In this document: positions 32,387-44,590 of the stretch, piece by piece
How positions within the stretch are numbered: the first letter of the stretch is position 1
Layout of the letters: each line of letters starts with the position of its first letter
Source of the DNA: Agrococcus sp. ProA11
GTDB lineage: Bacteria > Actinomycetota > Actinomycetes > Actinomycetales > Microbacteriaceae
DNA length: 64,000 nucleotides
Direction of reading: 5' to 3'
Assembly: GCF_039880525.1 (NCBI RefSeq)
Contig: NZ_CP156989.1
Span: 1,488,001-1,552,000 of the forward strand
The notes under the pieces: generated by a model
What the model was told of the DNA's origin: nothing
Databases searched by the model: none
Seen by the model: only the letters and a program-made list of their open reading frames with translations
Position numbers and translations under genes: made by a program

Positions 32387-33754
32387 GTGCAGACCGCGCG
32401 CGGTCCCCGATGGGGGCTCACCCAGCTCTGGGAGCGACAACACCCCGCCAGACGCATCTTCGCCGGCTTCGTAGCCCTCAATCTGGGCGGCTGGATGCTG
32501 CTGATGCTGCCGATCTCGAAGCAGGGGCCGGGCGGCGCCAACTGGATCGAGGCGCTGTTTACCGCCGTCTCGGCCGCGTGCGTGACCGGCCTGACCGTCG
32601 TCGACACCGCGGCCTTCTGGACGCCCTTCGGCCACGTCGTCATCCTCGTGCTCATTCAGCTCGGCGGCCTCGGCGTCATGGTCTTCGCGAGCCTCATCGG
32701 CATCTTCGTCGTCCGCCGATTGACACTCGGCACACGCCTCACGACCGCCAAGGAGGCGCACGCCAGCGGCATCGGCGAGCTGCGCTCGCTCATCACGAGC
32801 ATCGCCGCCATTGCCGCCGTCGTGGAGGGCAGCGTCGCGATCGTGCTGTGGCTGCGGTTCTGGCTGGGGCGAGGCGAAGATCCGCTGCACGCGCTGTGGC
32901 TGGGCATCTTCCACGCGGTCTCCAGCTACAACAACGCCGGCTTCGCGCTCTTCGGCGACAACCTGATGGGCTTCGTCGACGACCAGTGGATCCTGCTGCC
33001 GCTCGCGGCGGCGACCATCATCGGCGGTCTCGGGTTCCCGGTGATCATGCAGGTGCTCAAGCACGCGCCGCACCCGCGTCGCTTCTCGATGCACACGTGG
33101 CTCGTGCTCGCCGGCACCGCCGTGCTGCTGCTGCTGGGCACGGTGTCGATCGCGCTGCTCGAGTGGAGCAACCCGGGCTCGCTCGGCGCCCACCCGACCG
33201 GCACCCGCATCCTCGAGTCGTTCTTCCACTCTGTGCAGACCCGCACGGCTGGCTTCAACGCGCTCGACATCGGCGAGTTCCGGCCCGAGACGCTCCTGGT
33301 GATGGATGTGCTGATGTTCATCGGCGGCGGACCGGCCGGCACCGCCGGCGGCATCAAGATCACCACCTTCGGCGTGCTCGCGGCGATCATCCTCGCCGAG
33401 GTGCGCGGCGACCCGACGGTCACGCTGTTCGGCAAGCGCCTCTCGCGTGCGGTGCACCGCGAGGCCCTCACCGTGGCGCTGCTGTCGGTGGGGCTGTGCT
33501 TCGTGGCGACCCTCGCGATCATGCACCTGACCGACTTCGACCACGACCGGGTGCTGTTCGAAGTGGTCTCCGCCTTCGGCACCGTCGGCCTCTCGACCGG
33601 CATCACCGCATCGGTCGGCATTCCGAGCCAGCTGATCCTGATCCTGCTCATGTTCGTCGGCCGGGTCGGCCCCATCACCGTCGCGACCACCCTCGCGCTC
33701 CGCCCCCGCAGGCTCGTGTACGAGCTGCCCAAGGAAAGGCCGATCATTGGCTAG
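32387..33754 (+). CDS. TrkH/KtrB-type potassium uptake membrane subunit
   Basis: 455 residues from GTG 32387. An upstream ATG-started frame runs through the tRNA gene on the other strand and is not credible. About eight to ten helices with four K+-pore loops are seen, including SAACVTGLTVVDT (first filter, about 56), YNNAGFALFGDNLMG, TRTAGFNALDIGEF (third filter, about 285) and SAFGTVGLSTGITA (fourth). The GGGPAGTAGGIKITTF stretch is the family gate loop. It is followed immediately by its TrkA/KtrA regulatory partner, whose start lies within its final codons. Confidence 0.92.
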   Translation: MQTARGPRWGLTQLWERQHPARRIFAGFVALNLGGWMLLMLPISKQGPGGANWIEALFTAVSAACVTGLTVVDTAAFWTPFGHVVILVLIQLGGLGVMVFASLIGIFVVRRLTLGTRLTTAKEAHASGIGELRSLITSIAAIAAVVEGSVAIVLWLRFWLGRGEDPLHALWLGIFHAVSSYNNAGFALFGDNLMGFVDDQWILLPLAAATIIGGLGFPVIMQVLKHAPHPRRFSMHTWLVLAGTAVLLLLGTVSIALLEWSNPGSLGAHPTGTRILESFFHSVQTRTAGFNALDIGEFRPETLLVMDVLMFIGGGPAGTAGGIKITTFGVLAAIILAEVRGDPTVTLFGKRLSRAVHREALTVALLSVGLCFVATLAIMHLTDFDHDRVLFEVVSAFGTVGLSTGITASVGIPSQLILILLMFVGRVGPITVATTLALRPRRLVYELPKERPIIG

Positions 33755-34457
33755 GCTCCGCAACCCCTTCGACCCGTCGACCATCGGCTCCGCCGCCTCC
33801 ATCGCCGTCATCGGCCTCGGCCGCTTCGGCACCGCCCTCGCGCTCGAGCTCATGCGCCACGGCACCGAGGTGCTCGGCATCGACACCGACGAGGAGCTCG
33901 TGCAGTCGCTCAACGGCAAGCTCACGGCCGTCGTCGTCGGCGACGCCACGAAGCCAGAGCTCATCGAGCAGCTGGGCTTGGGCGACTTCGACCGCGTCGT
34001 GGTCGCGATCGGCACCGACGTGACCGCGAACATCCTCACCACCAGCCAGCTGCTGCGGGTGGGCGTGACCGAGGTCTGGGCGAAGGCCATCGACGAGCGG
34101 CACGCGCTCATCCTCGATCAGCTCGGCGTGCATCATGTCGTGCGCCCCGAGGCCGACATGGGTCGCCGCGTCGCGCACATGGTACGCGGTGCGCTCGAGG
34201 ACTTCACCGAGATCGAGCCGGGCTATGCCGCCGCGCGGCTCGAGGTGCCGGGGCCGCTGCTGGCCGTGCCGCTCCGGGAGCTCGGCCTGCAGGCGAAGCA
34301 CGGGATCGGCATCGGCGCCGTGAAGCGCGACGGACGGTGGATGCTCGCGAACCCGGAGACCCGCTTCGAGCACGGCGACACCGTGCTCGTGCATGGGCTC
34401 ACGCCCAAGGTCGAGGCGTTCGCGGTGCTGCTGGCGAAGCAGCGCGGGAAGCCCTGA
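33747..34457 (+). CDS. TrkA/KtrA-type NAD-binding potassium channel regulator
   Basis: 236 residues starting at TTG 33747, overlapping the TrkH stop by 8 bases, with AAGGAAAGG upstream. After a short leader, the RCK Rossmann fold shows IAVIGLGRFGTALALELMRHG (about 17-37) and GIDTDEELV. A second C-terminal TrkA-C domain spans about 155-230. It is cytosolic and assembles as a ring that gates the TrkH/KtrB pore in response to nucleotides. The rare TTG start and overlap imply coupled translation. Confidence 0.92.
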   Translation: MARLRNPFDPSTIGSAASIAVIGLGRFGTALALELMRHGTEVLGIDTDEELVQSLNGKLTAVVVGDATKPELIEQLGLGDFDRVVVAIGTDVTANILTTSQLLRVGVTEVWAKAIDERHALILDQLGVHHVVRPEADMGRRVAHMVRGALEDFTEIEPGYAAARLEVPGPLLAVPLRELGLQAKHGIGIGAVKRDGRWMLANPETRFEHGDTVLVHGLTPKVEAFAVLLAKQRGKP

Positions 34458-34483
34458 TCGATGACGGAAGGGGCAGTCCGGCG

Positions 34484-35842
34484 TCAGTGAAAGTCAGCGG
34501 AAGCGGTGGTCAGCTCGGACTTCGACACGGCATCCAGAACCGCAGCCGGCACGACCAGCGCCGCAATCGCCGTGGTCACCGGGATCGCGAGCACGAGCCC
34601 GATCGAGCCGACCAGCGTGCGCACGATCTCCTCCACCAGTTCCCCCGTGGTCGCAAGCACGCCGAGCGGCGCATCCATCAGCCACAGCACCAGCAGCATC
34701 GGCAGCGCCGCCCCGACGTAGGCGAAGGCGATCGTGTACACCGTCGAGGCGATGTGGTCGCGGCCAATGCGCATGGCGCGCTCGAATAGATGCCAGCGAC
34801 TCGCGGACGGGGCCGCTGCGCGCAATTCCCACACCGCCGACGCCTGCGTGATGGTGACGTCGTTGAGCACGCCCATTCCAGCCAGCACCAGCCCGCACAT
34901 GAACACGTCCGACAGGTCGAGCCCGATCTGCTGGAACAGGATCGACGACTCCTCGGAGCCCGTGCCCATGATGCGCGTGCTCGCGGTGGCCACCCATGCG
35001 ATCACCCCGGTGAGCAGCAGCCCGATGAGGGTGCCCAGCAGCGCAGTCGTCGTGCGCGTACTGAATCCGTGGGCGACGTAGAGCACGATGCACATGACCA
35101 GGGATGCGGTCACGATCGCGACCGGCAACGCCGGCTGCCCGGCGAGCAGCGCGGGCAGCGTGAAGCCGGCGATCGCCGCGAAGGCCGCGGCGAGCCCGCC
35201 GATGGCGGCGAGGCCACGCCAGCGGGCGACGAGCACCACCACGCCCACGAACGCCAGCACCAGCAGCGCGAGCGGGATCTCGCGCGCGAAGTCGATGAAG
35301 ATGTAGGTGCTGCCGTAGCCCGCCGCCTCCGGCACGTCGTAGACCCGCAGCCGGTCGCCGACGCCGACCTCGCCGAGCGCCTCCGGCGTCACCACCACCT
35401 GGATCGCCGTGCCGTGGTCGAGCCGAGCCGGCGCCAGCGCAGTCTCCGGGTCGGCGGCGCCGGATGCGGTGGCGTGCATCGCGCTGACGCCCGGACCGAA
35501 GTAGGCGAGTCGCTCGGGCAGCGCATCAGCGCTCGGCCAGAGCGCGAACAAGCCGGCGACGGTCGCCAGGAGCAGCGGCGCGAGAGCCAACCAGAGCAGC
35601 AGGCGCGGCCTGGCACCGACGCGCAATCGCTGCCCGTGCCCGTGGCCGTGGCTATGGCCGTGGCCGTGGCCGTGGCCACGACTGTGGCCGTGATCGTCGC
35701 CGAATAGGTCGCGCTCGGTGGCGCGCTCGCTCGCGTCAGGAGCCGGTGCGTCTCCGCCGAACCGCACCCGGCGCGCGTCGGTACGGCCGCCGATCCGCTG
35801 CAGATGACGCGCAGCATCTGCGCCAGATCGGTGTCGTCCCAC
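34484..35842 (-). CDS. YibE/F-like membrane protein with a His-rich N-terminus
   Basis: 452 residues from GTG 35842, with GAGGGGA upstream. The cytosolic N-terminus (about residues 50-73) has an unbroken Gly-His/Ser-His tract, a probable divalent-metal-binding stretch. A first helix (about 80-100) leads to an extracytoplasmic domain. About seven further helices carry the YibE/F signature, including GMGVLNDVTITQASAVWEL (about 325-343). The family is often linked with membrane or metal homeostasis, but has no firm function. It is convergent with the TrkA gene. Confidence 0.82.
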   Translation of the reverse strand: MGRHRSGADAARHLQRIGGRTDARRVRFGGDAPAPDASERATERDLFGDDHGHSRGHGHGHGHSHGHGHGQRLRVGARPRLLLWLALAPLLLATVAGLFALWPSADALPERLAYFGPGVSAMHATASGAADPETALAPARLDHGTAIQVVVTPEALGEVGVGDRLRVYDVPEAAGYGSTYIFIDFAREIPLALLVLAFVGVVVLVARWRGLAAIGGLAAAFAAIAGFTLPALLAGQPALPVAIVTASLVMCIVLYVAHGFSTRTTTALLGTLIGLLLTGVIAWVATASTRIMGTGSEESSILFQQIGLDLSDVFMCGLVLAGMGVLNDVTITQASAVWELRAAAPSASRWHLFERAMRIGRDHIASTVYTIAFAYVGAALPMLLVLWLMDAPLGVLATTGELVEEIVRTLVGSIGLVLAIPVTTAIAALVVPAAVLDAVSKSELTTASADFH

Positions 35843-35916
35843 GCGCTATCCCCTCGGTCGGCGCTCGCAGGCTAGCAACGCTGCACGTTGATCCGAGGGA
35901 GGCGCAGCGCGGTGAC

Positions 35917-36753
35917 TCAGTGCTGCGTGGCCCTCGCGACGACGCTGCGCGCATGCCGCAGGATCGGCTCGTCGACCATCCGGCCCTCGAAGGAGAACAC
36001 GCCGGGGGTGACCTCGGCCGCCGCCAGGATGCGGCGCGCCTCGTCGAGCTGCTCGGCCGTGGGCGCGAACGCCCGCCGATAGGGCTCGATGTGGTTCGGG
36101 TGGATCGCCGCCTTCGCGCTGAAGCCGCTCGCCGCCGCGTCGAGCGCCTCGGCATGCGCGCCGTCCAGATCGGCGATGTCGGCGCGGATGGCGTCGATGG
36201 CCGTGACGCCGAACGCGCCGGCGGCCAGCAGCACGCGGCTGCGCGCCTGCACCGCCACGTCGCGGTAGGCGCCAGACTCCGAGCGGCTCGAGGTGCCGCC
36301 GAGCGATGCCACCAGATCCTCCGCGCCCCACATCATGCCGACCACCTGCGCGTGCGCGGCGATCGTTTCGGCCTGCAGCACGCCGCGAGCCGTCTCGATG
36401 AGCGCCACTACCCGCACGCCCCGCACCGCGGCGACGACGCGGTCGATGTCGTGCACCGACTCGGTCTTCGCCAGCATGACGGTGCGGAACGGCGACTCGG
36501 CCACTGCAGCGAGATCGGCCTCGAATCCCTCGGCGGATGCGGCCTGCACACGCACGATGGTGTGCTCGGGGTCGAGGCCTGCCTCCACGATGGCGGCGCG
36601 AGCGGCAGCCTTCGAGTCCGCACCAACGGCATCCTCGAGGTCGAGGATCACCGCATCCGACCGGTCCGCGGCCTTCTGGAAGCGGTCGGGCCGGTCACCC
36701 GGGCAGAACAGCAGCGCCGGGCCCATGCCGAGCGTCTCCATGCCCGCGCTCAC
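35917..36753 (-). CDS. HpcH/HpaI (CitE-like) CoA-ester lyase 1
   Basis: 278 residues from GTG 36753, coupled to the MaoC gene by a 4-base GTGA overlap. TIM-barrel lyase with [15 protein letters not shown] near the N-terminus (substrate-phosphate Arg) and the metal-binding [10 protein letters not shown] second acidic ligand is in [11 protein letters not shown] (about 122). It is the last gene of the branched-chain operon. In Mycobacterium tuberculosis the syntenic gene Rv2498c encodes a CitE-like lyase tied to leucine and itaconate breakdown. By analogy this enzyme may cleave the final hydroxyacyl-CoA. It is a paralogue of 52921-53766. Confidence 0.87.
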   Translation of the reverse strand: MSAGMETLGMGPALLFCPGDRPDRFQKAADRSDAVILDLEDAVGADSKAAARAAIVEAGLDPEHTIVRVQAASAEGFEADLAAVAESPFRTVMLAKTESVHDIDRVVAAVRGVRVVALIETARGVLQAETIAAHAQVVGMMWGAEDLVASLGGTSSRSESGAYRDVAVQARSRVLLAAGAFGVTAIDAIRADIADLDGAHAEALDAAASGFSAKAAIHPNHIEPYRRAFAPTAEQLDEARRILAAAEVTPGVFSFEGRMVDEPILRHARSVVARATQH

Positions 36754-37300
36754 GCGTTGCCCGTCCCCGAGGCGGCAGGCGACACCTGCATGAGCACGGT
36801 GCGCACCGCCTTCGCGACCAGCTCGCCGCGCTGGTTGAGCGCGCGGTGCTCGAAGGTGGCGATGCCTTGACCCGGGCGCGACGCGGACTCGCGCTTGCCG
36901 GTCACGCGCGTCTCGCAGTAGATCGTGTCGCCGTGCCGCACGGGCGCCGGGAACGCGATGTCGCTGAAGCCGAGGTTCGCGACGATCGTGCCCTGTGTCA
37001 GCTGCCCCACCGACAGGCCCACCATGGTCGCGAGCGTGTGCATCGAGTTCATGAGCGGCTCACCGAACTCGGTCGTCTCACTCCACGCGCGGTCGAGGTG
37101 CAGTGGCTGCGTGTTCATCGTCAGCGTCGTGAAGAGCACGTTGTCGGTCTCGGTCATCGTGCGACCGGGCCGGTGCTCGTAGACGACGCCCTCCTCGAGC
37201 TCGTCGAAGTAGAGGCCGCGCTGCGTGATGCGCTGCTCGGTGACGCGCTGCTCGCCGCTCCCCTGCTCGCTCATGTCCTGCTCGCTGCTGCTCTGGTCGC

Positions 37301-37304
<4 letters not shown>
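36750..37304 (-). CDS. MaoC-like hotdog hydratase
   Basis: 184 residues. Residues 1-29 are a low-complexity Ser/Glu/Gln tract with four or five copies of an S/T-E-Q triplet. The hotdog domain starts around 30 with [26 protein letters not shown]. It carries the hydratase motif D-N...N-x-x-P-L-H ([12 protein letters not shown], about 59-70). It likely hydrates the unsaturated CoA ester from the carboxylase (3-methylglutaconyl-CoA, if the leucine route applies). It is the counterpart of Rv2499c in mycobacteria. Four-base overlaps occur on both sides. Confidence 0.85.
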
Positions 37305-39250
<1,946 letters not shown>

Positions 39251-39255
39251 CCGGG

Positions 39256-40947
39256 TCACATCCTGAAGACGCCGAAGCGCGGCTCGGGCAGCGGCACGGC
39301 GGTCACGACGTCGAGCGCCATGCCGAGCACGCGGCGGGTGTCTGCGGGGTCGATCACGCCGTCGTCCCACAGCCTGGCGGAGGCGTAGTAGGGGTTGCCC
39401 TGCCGCTCGTACTGCTCGCGCACCGGGCGCTCGAAGGCCTCCTGCTGCTCGGCCGTCCACTCCTCGCCGGCGCCCTCGATCTGCTCGCGCTTCACGGTGG
39501 AGAGCACGGATGCCGCCTGCGGCCCGCCCATCACGCTCACGCGCGCGTTGGGCCACAGCCACAGGAAGCGGGGGTCGTAGGCCCGGCCGCACATCGAGTA
39601 GGTGCCGGCGCCGAAGGATCCTCCGACGACGACGGTGAGCTTCGGCACGCGCGTGGTGGCGACGGCGGTGACCATCTTGGCGCCGTGCTTGGCGATGCCG
39701 CCGCGCTCGGCCTCCGAACCCACCATGAAGCCGGTGATGTTCTGCAGGAACACGAGCGGCACGCCGCGCTGGTCGCACAGTTCGATGAAGTGCGCGCCCT
39801 TCATGGCCGACTCGCTGAAGAGCACGCCGTTGTTGGCGATGATGCCGACGGTGTGCCCGTGCAGCTCGGCGAAGCCGGTCACGAGCGTGTCGCCGTAGCC
39901 GGCCTTGAACTCGTGGAACTCGCTGCGGTCGACGATGCGCGCGATGATCTCGTGCGCGTCGTAGGGCGTCTGCAGGTCGGGCGGGATCGCGTCATAGAGC
40001 GTCGCCGGGTCGACCGCCGGCGCGTTCTCGTCTTCGATCGCGCTGAGCGGCGCATAGCTGAACCAGGCGAACGACTGCTGCTTCGCCGGGACGGCGCCGG
40101 CCGTGGCGGCCCGGTCGCCGGGCGGCAGCGAGGCGACCATGTCGCGCACGATCTCGAGCGCGTGCGCGTCGTCGTCGGCGAGGTGGTCGACGACGCCGGA
40201 GACCTCGGCGTGCAGCACCCCGCCGCCGAGCGACTCGGCGTCGATGACCTCACCGGTGGCGGCCTTCACGAGCGGCGGGCCGCCCAGGAAGATGGTGCCC
40301 TGGTCGCGCACGATGACCGTCTCGTCGCTCATCGCCGGCACGTAGGCGCCGCCGGCGGTCGACGAGCCCATCACGGCCGCCAGCTGCGGGATGCCGAGCG
40401 ACGAGAGCTGCGCCTGGTTGAAGAAGATGCGGCCGAAGTGCTCGCGGTCGGGGAAGACCTCGTCCTGCATCGGCAGGAACGCGCCGCCGGAGTCGACGAG
40501 CGCGATGCACGGCAGCCGGTTCTCGCGCGCGATCTGCTGCGCGCGCAGGTGCTTCTTGACCGTGAGCGGGTAGTAGGTGCCGCCCTTGACCGTGGCGTCG
40601 TTGGCGATGACCATGACGTGCCTGCCATGCACGAGCCCGATGCCGGCGACGATGCCGGCGGATGGCGCATCCTGACCGCCGGTGCCGTCGACGTCCTTGC
40701 CGTAGACCCCCCACGCGGCGAGCGGCGCGACCTCGAGGAACGGGCTGCCCGGGTCGAGCAGCGCGTCGATGCGGTCGCGCGCCAGGAGCTTGCCGCGCGC
40801 GACGTGCCGCTCGCGGCTCGACTCCGGCCCGCCCGGCGCGACGCGGCCGAGGCGCTCGCGCAGCTCGCCCACGAGCGCCTCCATGGCGGCACGATTGGTC
40901 GTCGCCGCGTCCGACGTGGTGTCGACGCGGGTGGTCAGCTGCTGCAT
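39256..40947 (-). CDS. Acyl-CoA carboxylase beta subunit (carboxyltransferase, MccB/AccD1-like)
   Basis: 563 residues from ATG 40947 (upstream frame is non-coding in character). The two crotonase-fold carboxyltransferase halves are clear: [16 protein letters not shown] and [14 protein letters not shown] in the N-half, and [22 protein letters not shown] with [22 protein letters not shown] (by position, about 475-500) in the C-half. [11 protein letters not shown] is characteristic of methylcrotonyl/geranyl-CoA carboxylases rather than propionyl-CoA carboxylases. It forms the holoenzyme with the biotin subunit downstream. The gap to the E2 gene is 20 bases. Confidence 0.92.
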   Translation of the reverse strand: MQQLTTRVDTTSDAATTNRAAMEALVGELRERLGRVAPGGPESSRERHVARGKLLARDRIDALLDPGSPFLEVAPLAAWGVYGKDVDGTGGQDAPSAGIVAGIGLVHGRHVMVIANDATVKGGTYYPLTVKKHLRAQQIARENRLPCIALVDSGGAFLPMQDEVFPDREHFGRIFFNQAQLSSLGIPQLAAVMGSSTAGGAYVPAMSDETVIVRDQGTIFLGGPPLVKAATGEVIDAESLGGGVLHAEVSGVVDHLADDDAHALEIVRDMVASLPPGDRAATAGAVPAKQQSFAWFSYAPLSAIEDENAPAVDPATLYDAIPPDLQTPYDAHEIIARIVDRSEFHEFKAGYGDTLVTGFAELHGHTVGIIANNGVLFSESAMKGAHFIELCDQRGVPLVFLQNITGFMVGSEAERGGIAKHGAKMVTAVATTRVPKLTVVVGGSFGAGTYSMCGRAYDPRFLWLWPNARVSVMGGPQAASVLSTVKREQIEGAGEEWTAEQQEAFERPVREQYERQGNPYYASARLWDDGVIDPADTRRVLGMALDVVTAVPLPEPRFGVFRM

Positions 40948-40967
40948 CCCCCTACCGTGCCAGATCC

Positions 40968-42338
40968 TCAGCGCGCGAGCGCCAGGCTCGGCCGCTCGAG
41001 CACCGCGACGATGTCGGCGAGGAAGCCCGCCGCCTCGCGGCCGTCGAGCACGCGGTGGTCGAACGAGATCGTCACGGTGCAGATGTCGCGCAGCGCGATC
41101 TCGCCCTGGTGGTTCCACGGCAGCTTGCGGATCGCGCCCAGCGCGATGATCGCGGACTCCCCCGGGTTGAGGATGGGGATGCCGCCGTCGACGCCGAAGA
41201 CGCCTACGTTCGAGATGGTGATGTTCGAGGAGGTGAGCTCCTCCATCGACAGCTTGCCCTCGCGGGCGCGCACGGCGCGGTCGCGGATCTCGGCCGTCAA
41301 CTGCACGGCATCCATCGTCTCGGCCTCATCCACCGAGGCGACCACGAGGCCGCGGTCGGTGGAGACCGCGATGCCGAGGTTGACGTGCGCGAAGCGCTCG
41401 AGCTCGTTCGTGTCGGCGTGGAAGGCGGCGGTGACATCGGGCCAGCGCTTGGCGGCGAGCAGGATCGCTCGGCTGGCCAGCGCCAGGAACGAGGCGTCGC
41501 CGCTCTTGGCGAGCGCGAGCGTCTCGGTCACGTCGACCTGGTGGAAGGTGGCGGCGTGCGGCACCGTGAGCGCCGACTTCGACATCGCGGCGGCCGTGTG
41601 CTTGCGCAGCCCCGTGATCTTCTCGCGCGTCGACGCGGGTGCCTGTGCGGGAGCGGCAGCGGATGCAGTGCCCGCGCTCTCGATGTCGGCGCGGGTGACG
41701 AGGCCGTCGGCGCCGCTCGGGCGCACCGACTGCAGGTCGATGCCGCGCTCCTTGGCGAGCTTCCGCACGGGCGGCATGGCGCGGTTCGGGCCGCGCCGCG
41801 CCGAGCTCTCCAATGCGGCGCGGTCGAACGGCTCCACATCCCAGGTGCGCTTGGCGCGCGTGGGCTTGCCGCCGTGCACGGTGATGTGGCCGACGAGCAC
41901 CGACACCTTCTCGGGCTTGTCGTCGGCGGCGGCCTCCGCCTGCGCGGCGACGCTCTCCTCTGCCGCAGCAGGCGCCGAGGCGGGCGCGCTCACGACATCC
42001 GGCTCCTCGCCCACCGGGCCGGGCTTCGCGGACGCATCGGAATCCTCGGAGGCCGGGGCGGATGCCGCGGGCGTCTCCGACGCGGGAGCGGCGCTGTCGT
42101 CGCCGCCCAGGTCGAAGTCGATGAGCGGCGCGCCCACGTCGACGGTCTCGCCCTCGCCGGCGTGCAGCTTGGCGATGGTGCCCTCGTAGGGGCTCGGCAG
42201 CTCGACGACCGCCTTGGCGGTCTCGATGTCGGCGAGCGGCTGGTTGAGCTCGACCGTGTCGCCCTCGGCGACGCGCCAGGCGACGATCTCGCTGTCGGTC
42301 AGGCCCTCGCCCAGGTCGGGCAGCATGAAGGTCTTCAT
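40968..42338 (-). CDS. bkdC: Branched-chain keto acid dehydrogenase E2 (dihydrolipoyl acyltransferase)
   Basis: 456 residues. The N-terminal lipoyl domain (1-80) has the lipoylated Lys42 in ETAKAVVE. A long Ala/Pro/Glu-rich hinge (80-190) and a peripheral E1/E3-binding domain (about 175-215, [18 protein letters not shown]) follow. The catalytic domain ends with SFDHRVLDG (about 425). It transfers branched acyl groups from E1 to CoA. The E3 gene is not in the window. Four-base overlap with E1 beta. Confidence 0.93.
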   Translation of the reverse strand: MKTFMLPDLGEGLTDSEIVAWRVAEGDTVELNQPLADIETAKAVVELPSPYEGTIAKLHAGEGETVDVGAPLIDFDLGGDDSAAPASETPAASAPASEDSDASAKPGPVGEEPDVVSAPASAPAAAEESVAAQAEAAADDKPEKVSVLVGHITVHGGKPTRAKRTWDVEPFDRAALESSARRGPNRAMPPVRKLAKERGIDLQSVRPSGADGLVTRADIESAGTASAAAPAQAPASTREKITGLRKHTAAAMSKSALTVPHAATFHQVDVTETLALAKSGDASFLALASRAILLAAKRWPDVTAAFHADTNELERFAHVNLGIAVSTDRGLVVASVDEAETMDAVQLTAEIRDRAVRAREGKLSMEELTSSNITISNVGVFGVDGGIPILNPGESAIIALGAIRKLPWNHQGEIALRDICTVTISFDHRVLDGREAAGFLADIVAVLERPSLALAR

Positions 42339-43375
42339 CGTGCGGCTCCAGCGGTCATGGCGCCCTCGAGGGCGCTGTAGTCGAGATCGGTGCGCGAGTT
42401 GCGGCGGCCGAGGGTGCGGTCGACGGCGTCGAGCAGCCGGTCGATGCTCGGCAGGTAGTCGTGCTCGACGGCCGACGGCGGGTAGGGGGTGTCGTAGCCG
42501 GTGACGCGCTCGGGCGCGGCCTCCAGGTGCTGGAAGGCGCGCTCGGCGACCGAGGCGACGAGCTCGCTCGACACCGACGACTCGTTGGCCGCCTCGTGGG
42601 TGACGATCAGACGGCCGGTGCGGCGCACCGACTCGACGACCGTGTCGACGTCCAGCGGCGAGATCGAGCGCAGGTCGATGACCTCGATCTCGATGCCCTC
42701 ATCGGCGGCGGCGATCGCCGCGCGCAGCGCCGTGTCGACGGTCGGCCCGTAGGCGGCGATCGTCACGTCGCGGCCGCTCGCCACGATGTTGGCCGTCTCG
42801 AGGTCGCGCACGATCGTGCGGTCGACCTCGCCCTTCGTGTAGTACTTGCCCTTCGGCTCGAAGAACAGCACCGGGTCGTCGCTCTGGATCGCGGCGCGCA
42901 GCGTCGAGTAGGCCTCCTGCGGCGTCGACGCGGTCACGACGCGCAGCCCGGCGGTGTGCGCGAAGTACGACTCGGGCGACTCCGAGTGGTGCTCGACCGA
43001 GCCGATGGCGCCGCCGAACGGCACGCGGATCGTGAGCGGCATGGGGACGCCGCCCTTGGTGCGGTAGCGCAGCTTCGCGACCTGCGCGACGATCTGGTCG
43101 AACGCGGGGTAGATGAAGCCGTCGAACTGGATCTCGGCGACCACGCGGTAGCCGCGGTAGCTCATGCCGACCGCCGTGCCGATGATGGCCGACTCGGCCA
43201 GCGGCGTGTCGATGACGCGCTGCGTGCCGAAGCGGGCCTGCAGGCCGTCGGTGACGCGGAAGACGCCGCCGAGCTTGCCGATGTCCTCGCCCATCAGCAG
43301 CACGCGGTCGTCGCCCTCGAGCTCGTCGGCGAGCGCCGCGTTGACGGCCTTGGCCAGGTTCAGTGTCTCAGTCAT
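42335..43375 (-). CDS. bkdB: Branched-chain keto acid dehydrogenase E1 beta
   Basis: 346 residues. Transketolase pyrimidine-binding domain with LMGEDIGKLGGVFRVTDGL and DTPLAESAIIGTAVGMSYRGYRVVAEIQF (by position, about 55-85). The C-terminal transketolase domain includes VTHEAANESSVSSELVA. It pairs with E1 alpha to form the thiamine-diphosphate active site for branched-chain 2-keto acid decarboxylation. It overlaps both neighbours by 4 bases. Confidence 0.93.
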   Translation of the reverse strand: MTETLNLAKAVNAALADELEGDDRVLLMGEDIGKLGGVFRVTDGLQARFGTQRVIDTPLAESAIIGTAVGMSYRGYRVVAEIQFDGFIYPAFDQIVAQVAKLRYRTKGGVPMPLTIRVPFGGAIGSVEHHSESPESYFAHTAGLRVVTASTPQEAYSTLRAAIQSDDPVLFFEPKGKYYTKGEVDRTIVRDLETANIVASGRDVTIAAYGPTVDTALRAAIAAADEGIEIEVIDLRSISPLDVDTVVESVRRTGRLIVTHEAANESSVSSELVASVAERAFQHLEAAPERVTGYDTPYPPSAVEHDYLPSIDRLLDAVDRTLGRRNSRTDLDYSALEGAMTAGAAR

Positions 43376-44490
43376 GCCTTTGCCTCAATGCTGGCTGCGA
43401 ATGCGCGGTGCTCCAGGCGCTGACGCTGGAGGCGCTTGGTGGGCTGTGCGTAGACCTCGTCGAAGATCGACTCGGCAGCCGGCGGCTGAGCCTGCTCGCA
43501 CGCGGCGCGGAACTCCTTGGCGAGCTGGTCGGCGCGGATCTTGGCCTCCGCGCGCACCGCCTCCATGTTGGCTCCCATGAGCTCGAGCGCACGCTCGACC
43601 CGCTCCACCGGATCCTTCTCCACCCAGCTCTGGAGCTCGGCGTCCTCGCGGTAGCGCTTGGGGTCGTCGGTGCTGGTGTGCGGTCCGCGGCGGTAGGTGA
43701 CGGCCTCGATGAACGTCGGCCCGCCACCCGAGCGGGCGCGCTCGAAGGCGATACGGGCCGCGGCGTGCATGGCGAGCACGTCGTTGCCGTCGACGCGCAT
43801 GGACGGCACGCCGAAGCCGGTGGGGCGCAGCGCCAGCGGCACGCCCGACTGCAGCGCGACGGGCTCGGAGATGGCGTACTGGTTGTTCTGGCAGAGGAAG
43901 ACCACTGGCGCCTGGAAGCTCGCGGCCCACACGAGCGCCTCGTTGACGTCGCCCTCGCTCGTGGCACCGTCGCCGAAGGCCGTGAGCGCGACCTCGTCGG
44001 CGCCATCCATCTTGGCGGCCATGGCGTAGCCGACGCCGTGCAGCGACTGCGCGCCGATGATGATCTGCGCGGGCGCCATGCGGATCTCCTGCGGCGACCA
44101 GCCGCTGTGCGCGTGCGCCTTCCAGATGCGCGAGAACTCGGCCATGTCGGCGCCGCGCAGCAGCGCGAAGCCGTGCTCGCGGTAGGAGCCGAAGACCCAG
44201 TCCTTCTCGCCCAGTGCCGTGGCAGGGCCCACCTGCGCGGCCTCCTGGCCGAGCAGCGGCGGCCACAGCACGAGCTGGCCCTGACGAGTCAGGGCGAAGG
44301 CTTCGGTGTCGAGGCGGCGCACGCGCACCATGTCGACGTAGAGGTTCGTGAGCGCCGACTCATCGATGTCGGTGAGATAGGGGTCGAGCAGCTCGTTCGT
44401 CAGCCTGCTGCCGTCGAGGTCGAGCACCTGCAGGGGGGAATCGAGCCCGGCGGCGAGCGCAGGGTCGGGAGCGGGAACCGTGATCGACAC
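43372..44490 (-). CDS. bkdA: Branched-chain keto acid dehydrogenase E1 alpha
   Basis: 372 residues from GTG 44490, which follows an excellent AGGAGGT site at 7 bases; the frame continues upstream without coding character. The ThDP motif GDGATSEGDVNEAL...QNN is at about 170-200. The phosphorylation-loop-like YRRGPHTSTDDPKRY follows (about 265). It is first gene of the seven-gene catabolic operon ending at the CitE-like lyase. It is divergent from the Lrp/AsnC gene, which probably regulates it. Confidence 0.93.
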   Translation of the reverse strand: MSITVPAPDPALAAGLDSPLQVLDLDGSRLTNELLDPYLTDIDESALTNLYVDMVRVRRLDTEAFALTRQGQLVLWPPLLGQEAAQVGPATALGEKDWVFGSYREHGFALLRGADMAEFSRIWKAHAHSGWSPQEIRMAPAQIIIGAQSLHGVGYAMAAKMDGADEVALTAFGDGATSEGDVNEALVWAASFQAPVVFLCQNNQYAISEPVALQSGVPLALRPTGFGVPSMRVDGNDVLAMHAAARIAFERARSGGGPTFIEAVTYRRGPHTSTDDPKRYREDAELQSWVEKDPVERVERALELMGANMEAVRAEAKIRADQLAKEFRAACEQAQPPAAESIFDEVYAQPTKRLQRQRLEHRAFAASIEAKA

Positions 44491-44590
44491 GATCGAACCT
44501 CCTTGTTCGAAGCACCTTCTGGGCGCCGGTGGATCCGCAGGACGGGTCGTCCGAAGATCGTGCTCCGAACGTAGTGCCATGAGGCACTTC

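Noticed and set aside
35640-35695. Short tandem DNA repeat (ggccgtg/gccatgg units) as a CRISPR or structural repeat
   Set aside because: It is simply the coding sequence of the His/Gly-rich tail of the YibE/F protein. No spacers are present, and I saw no CRISPR array anywhere.
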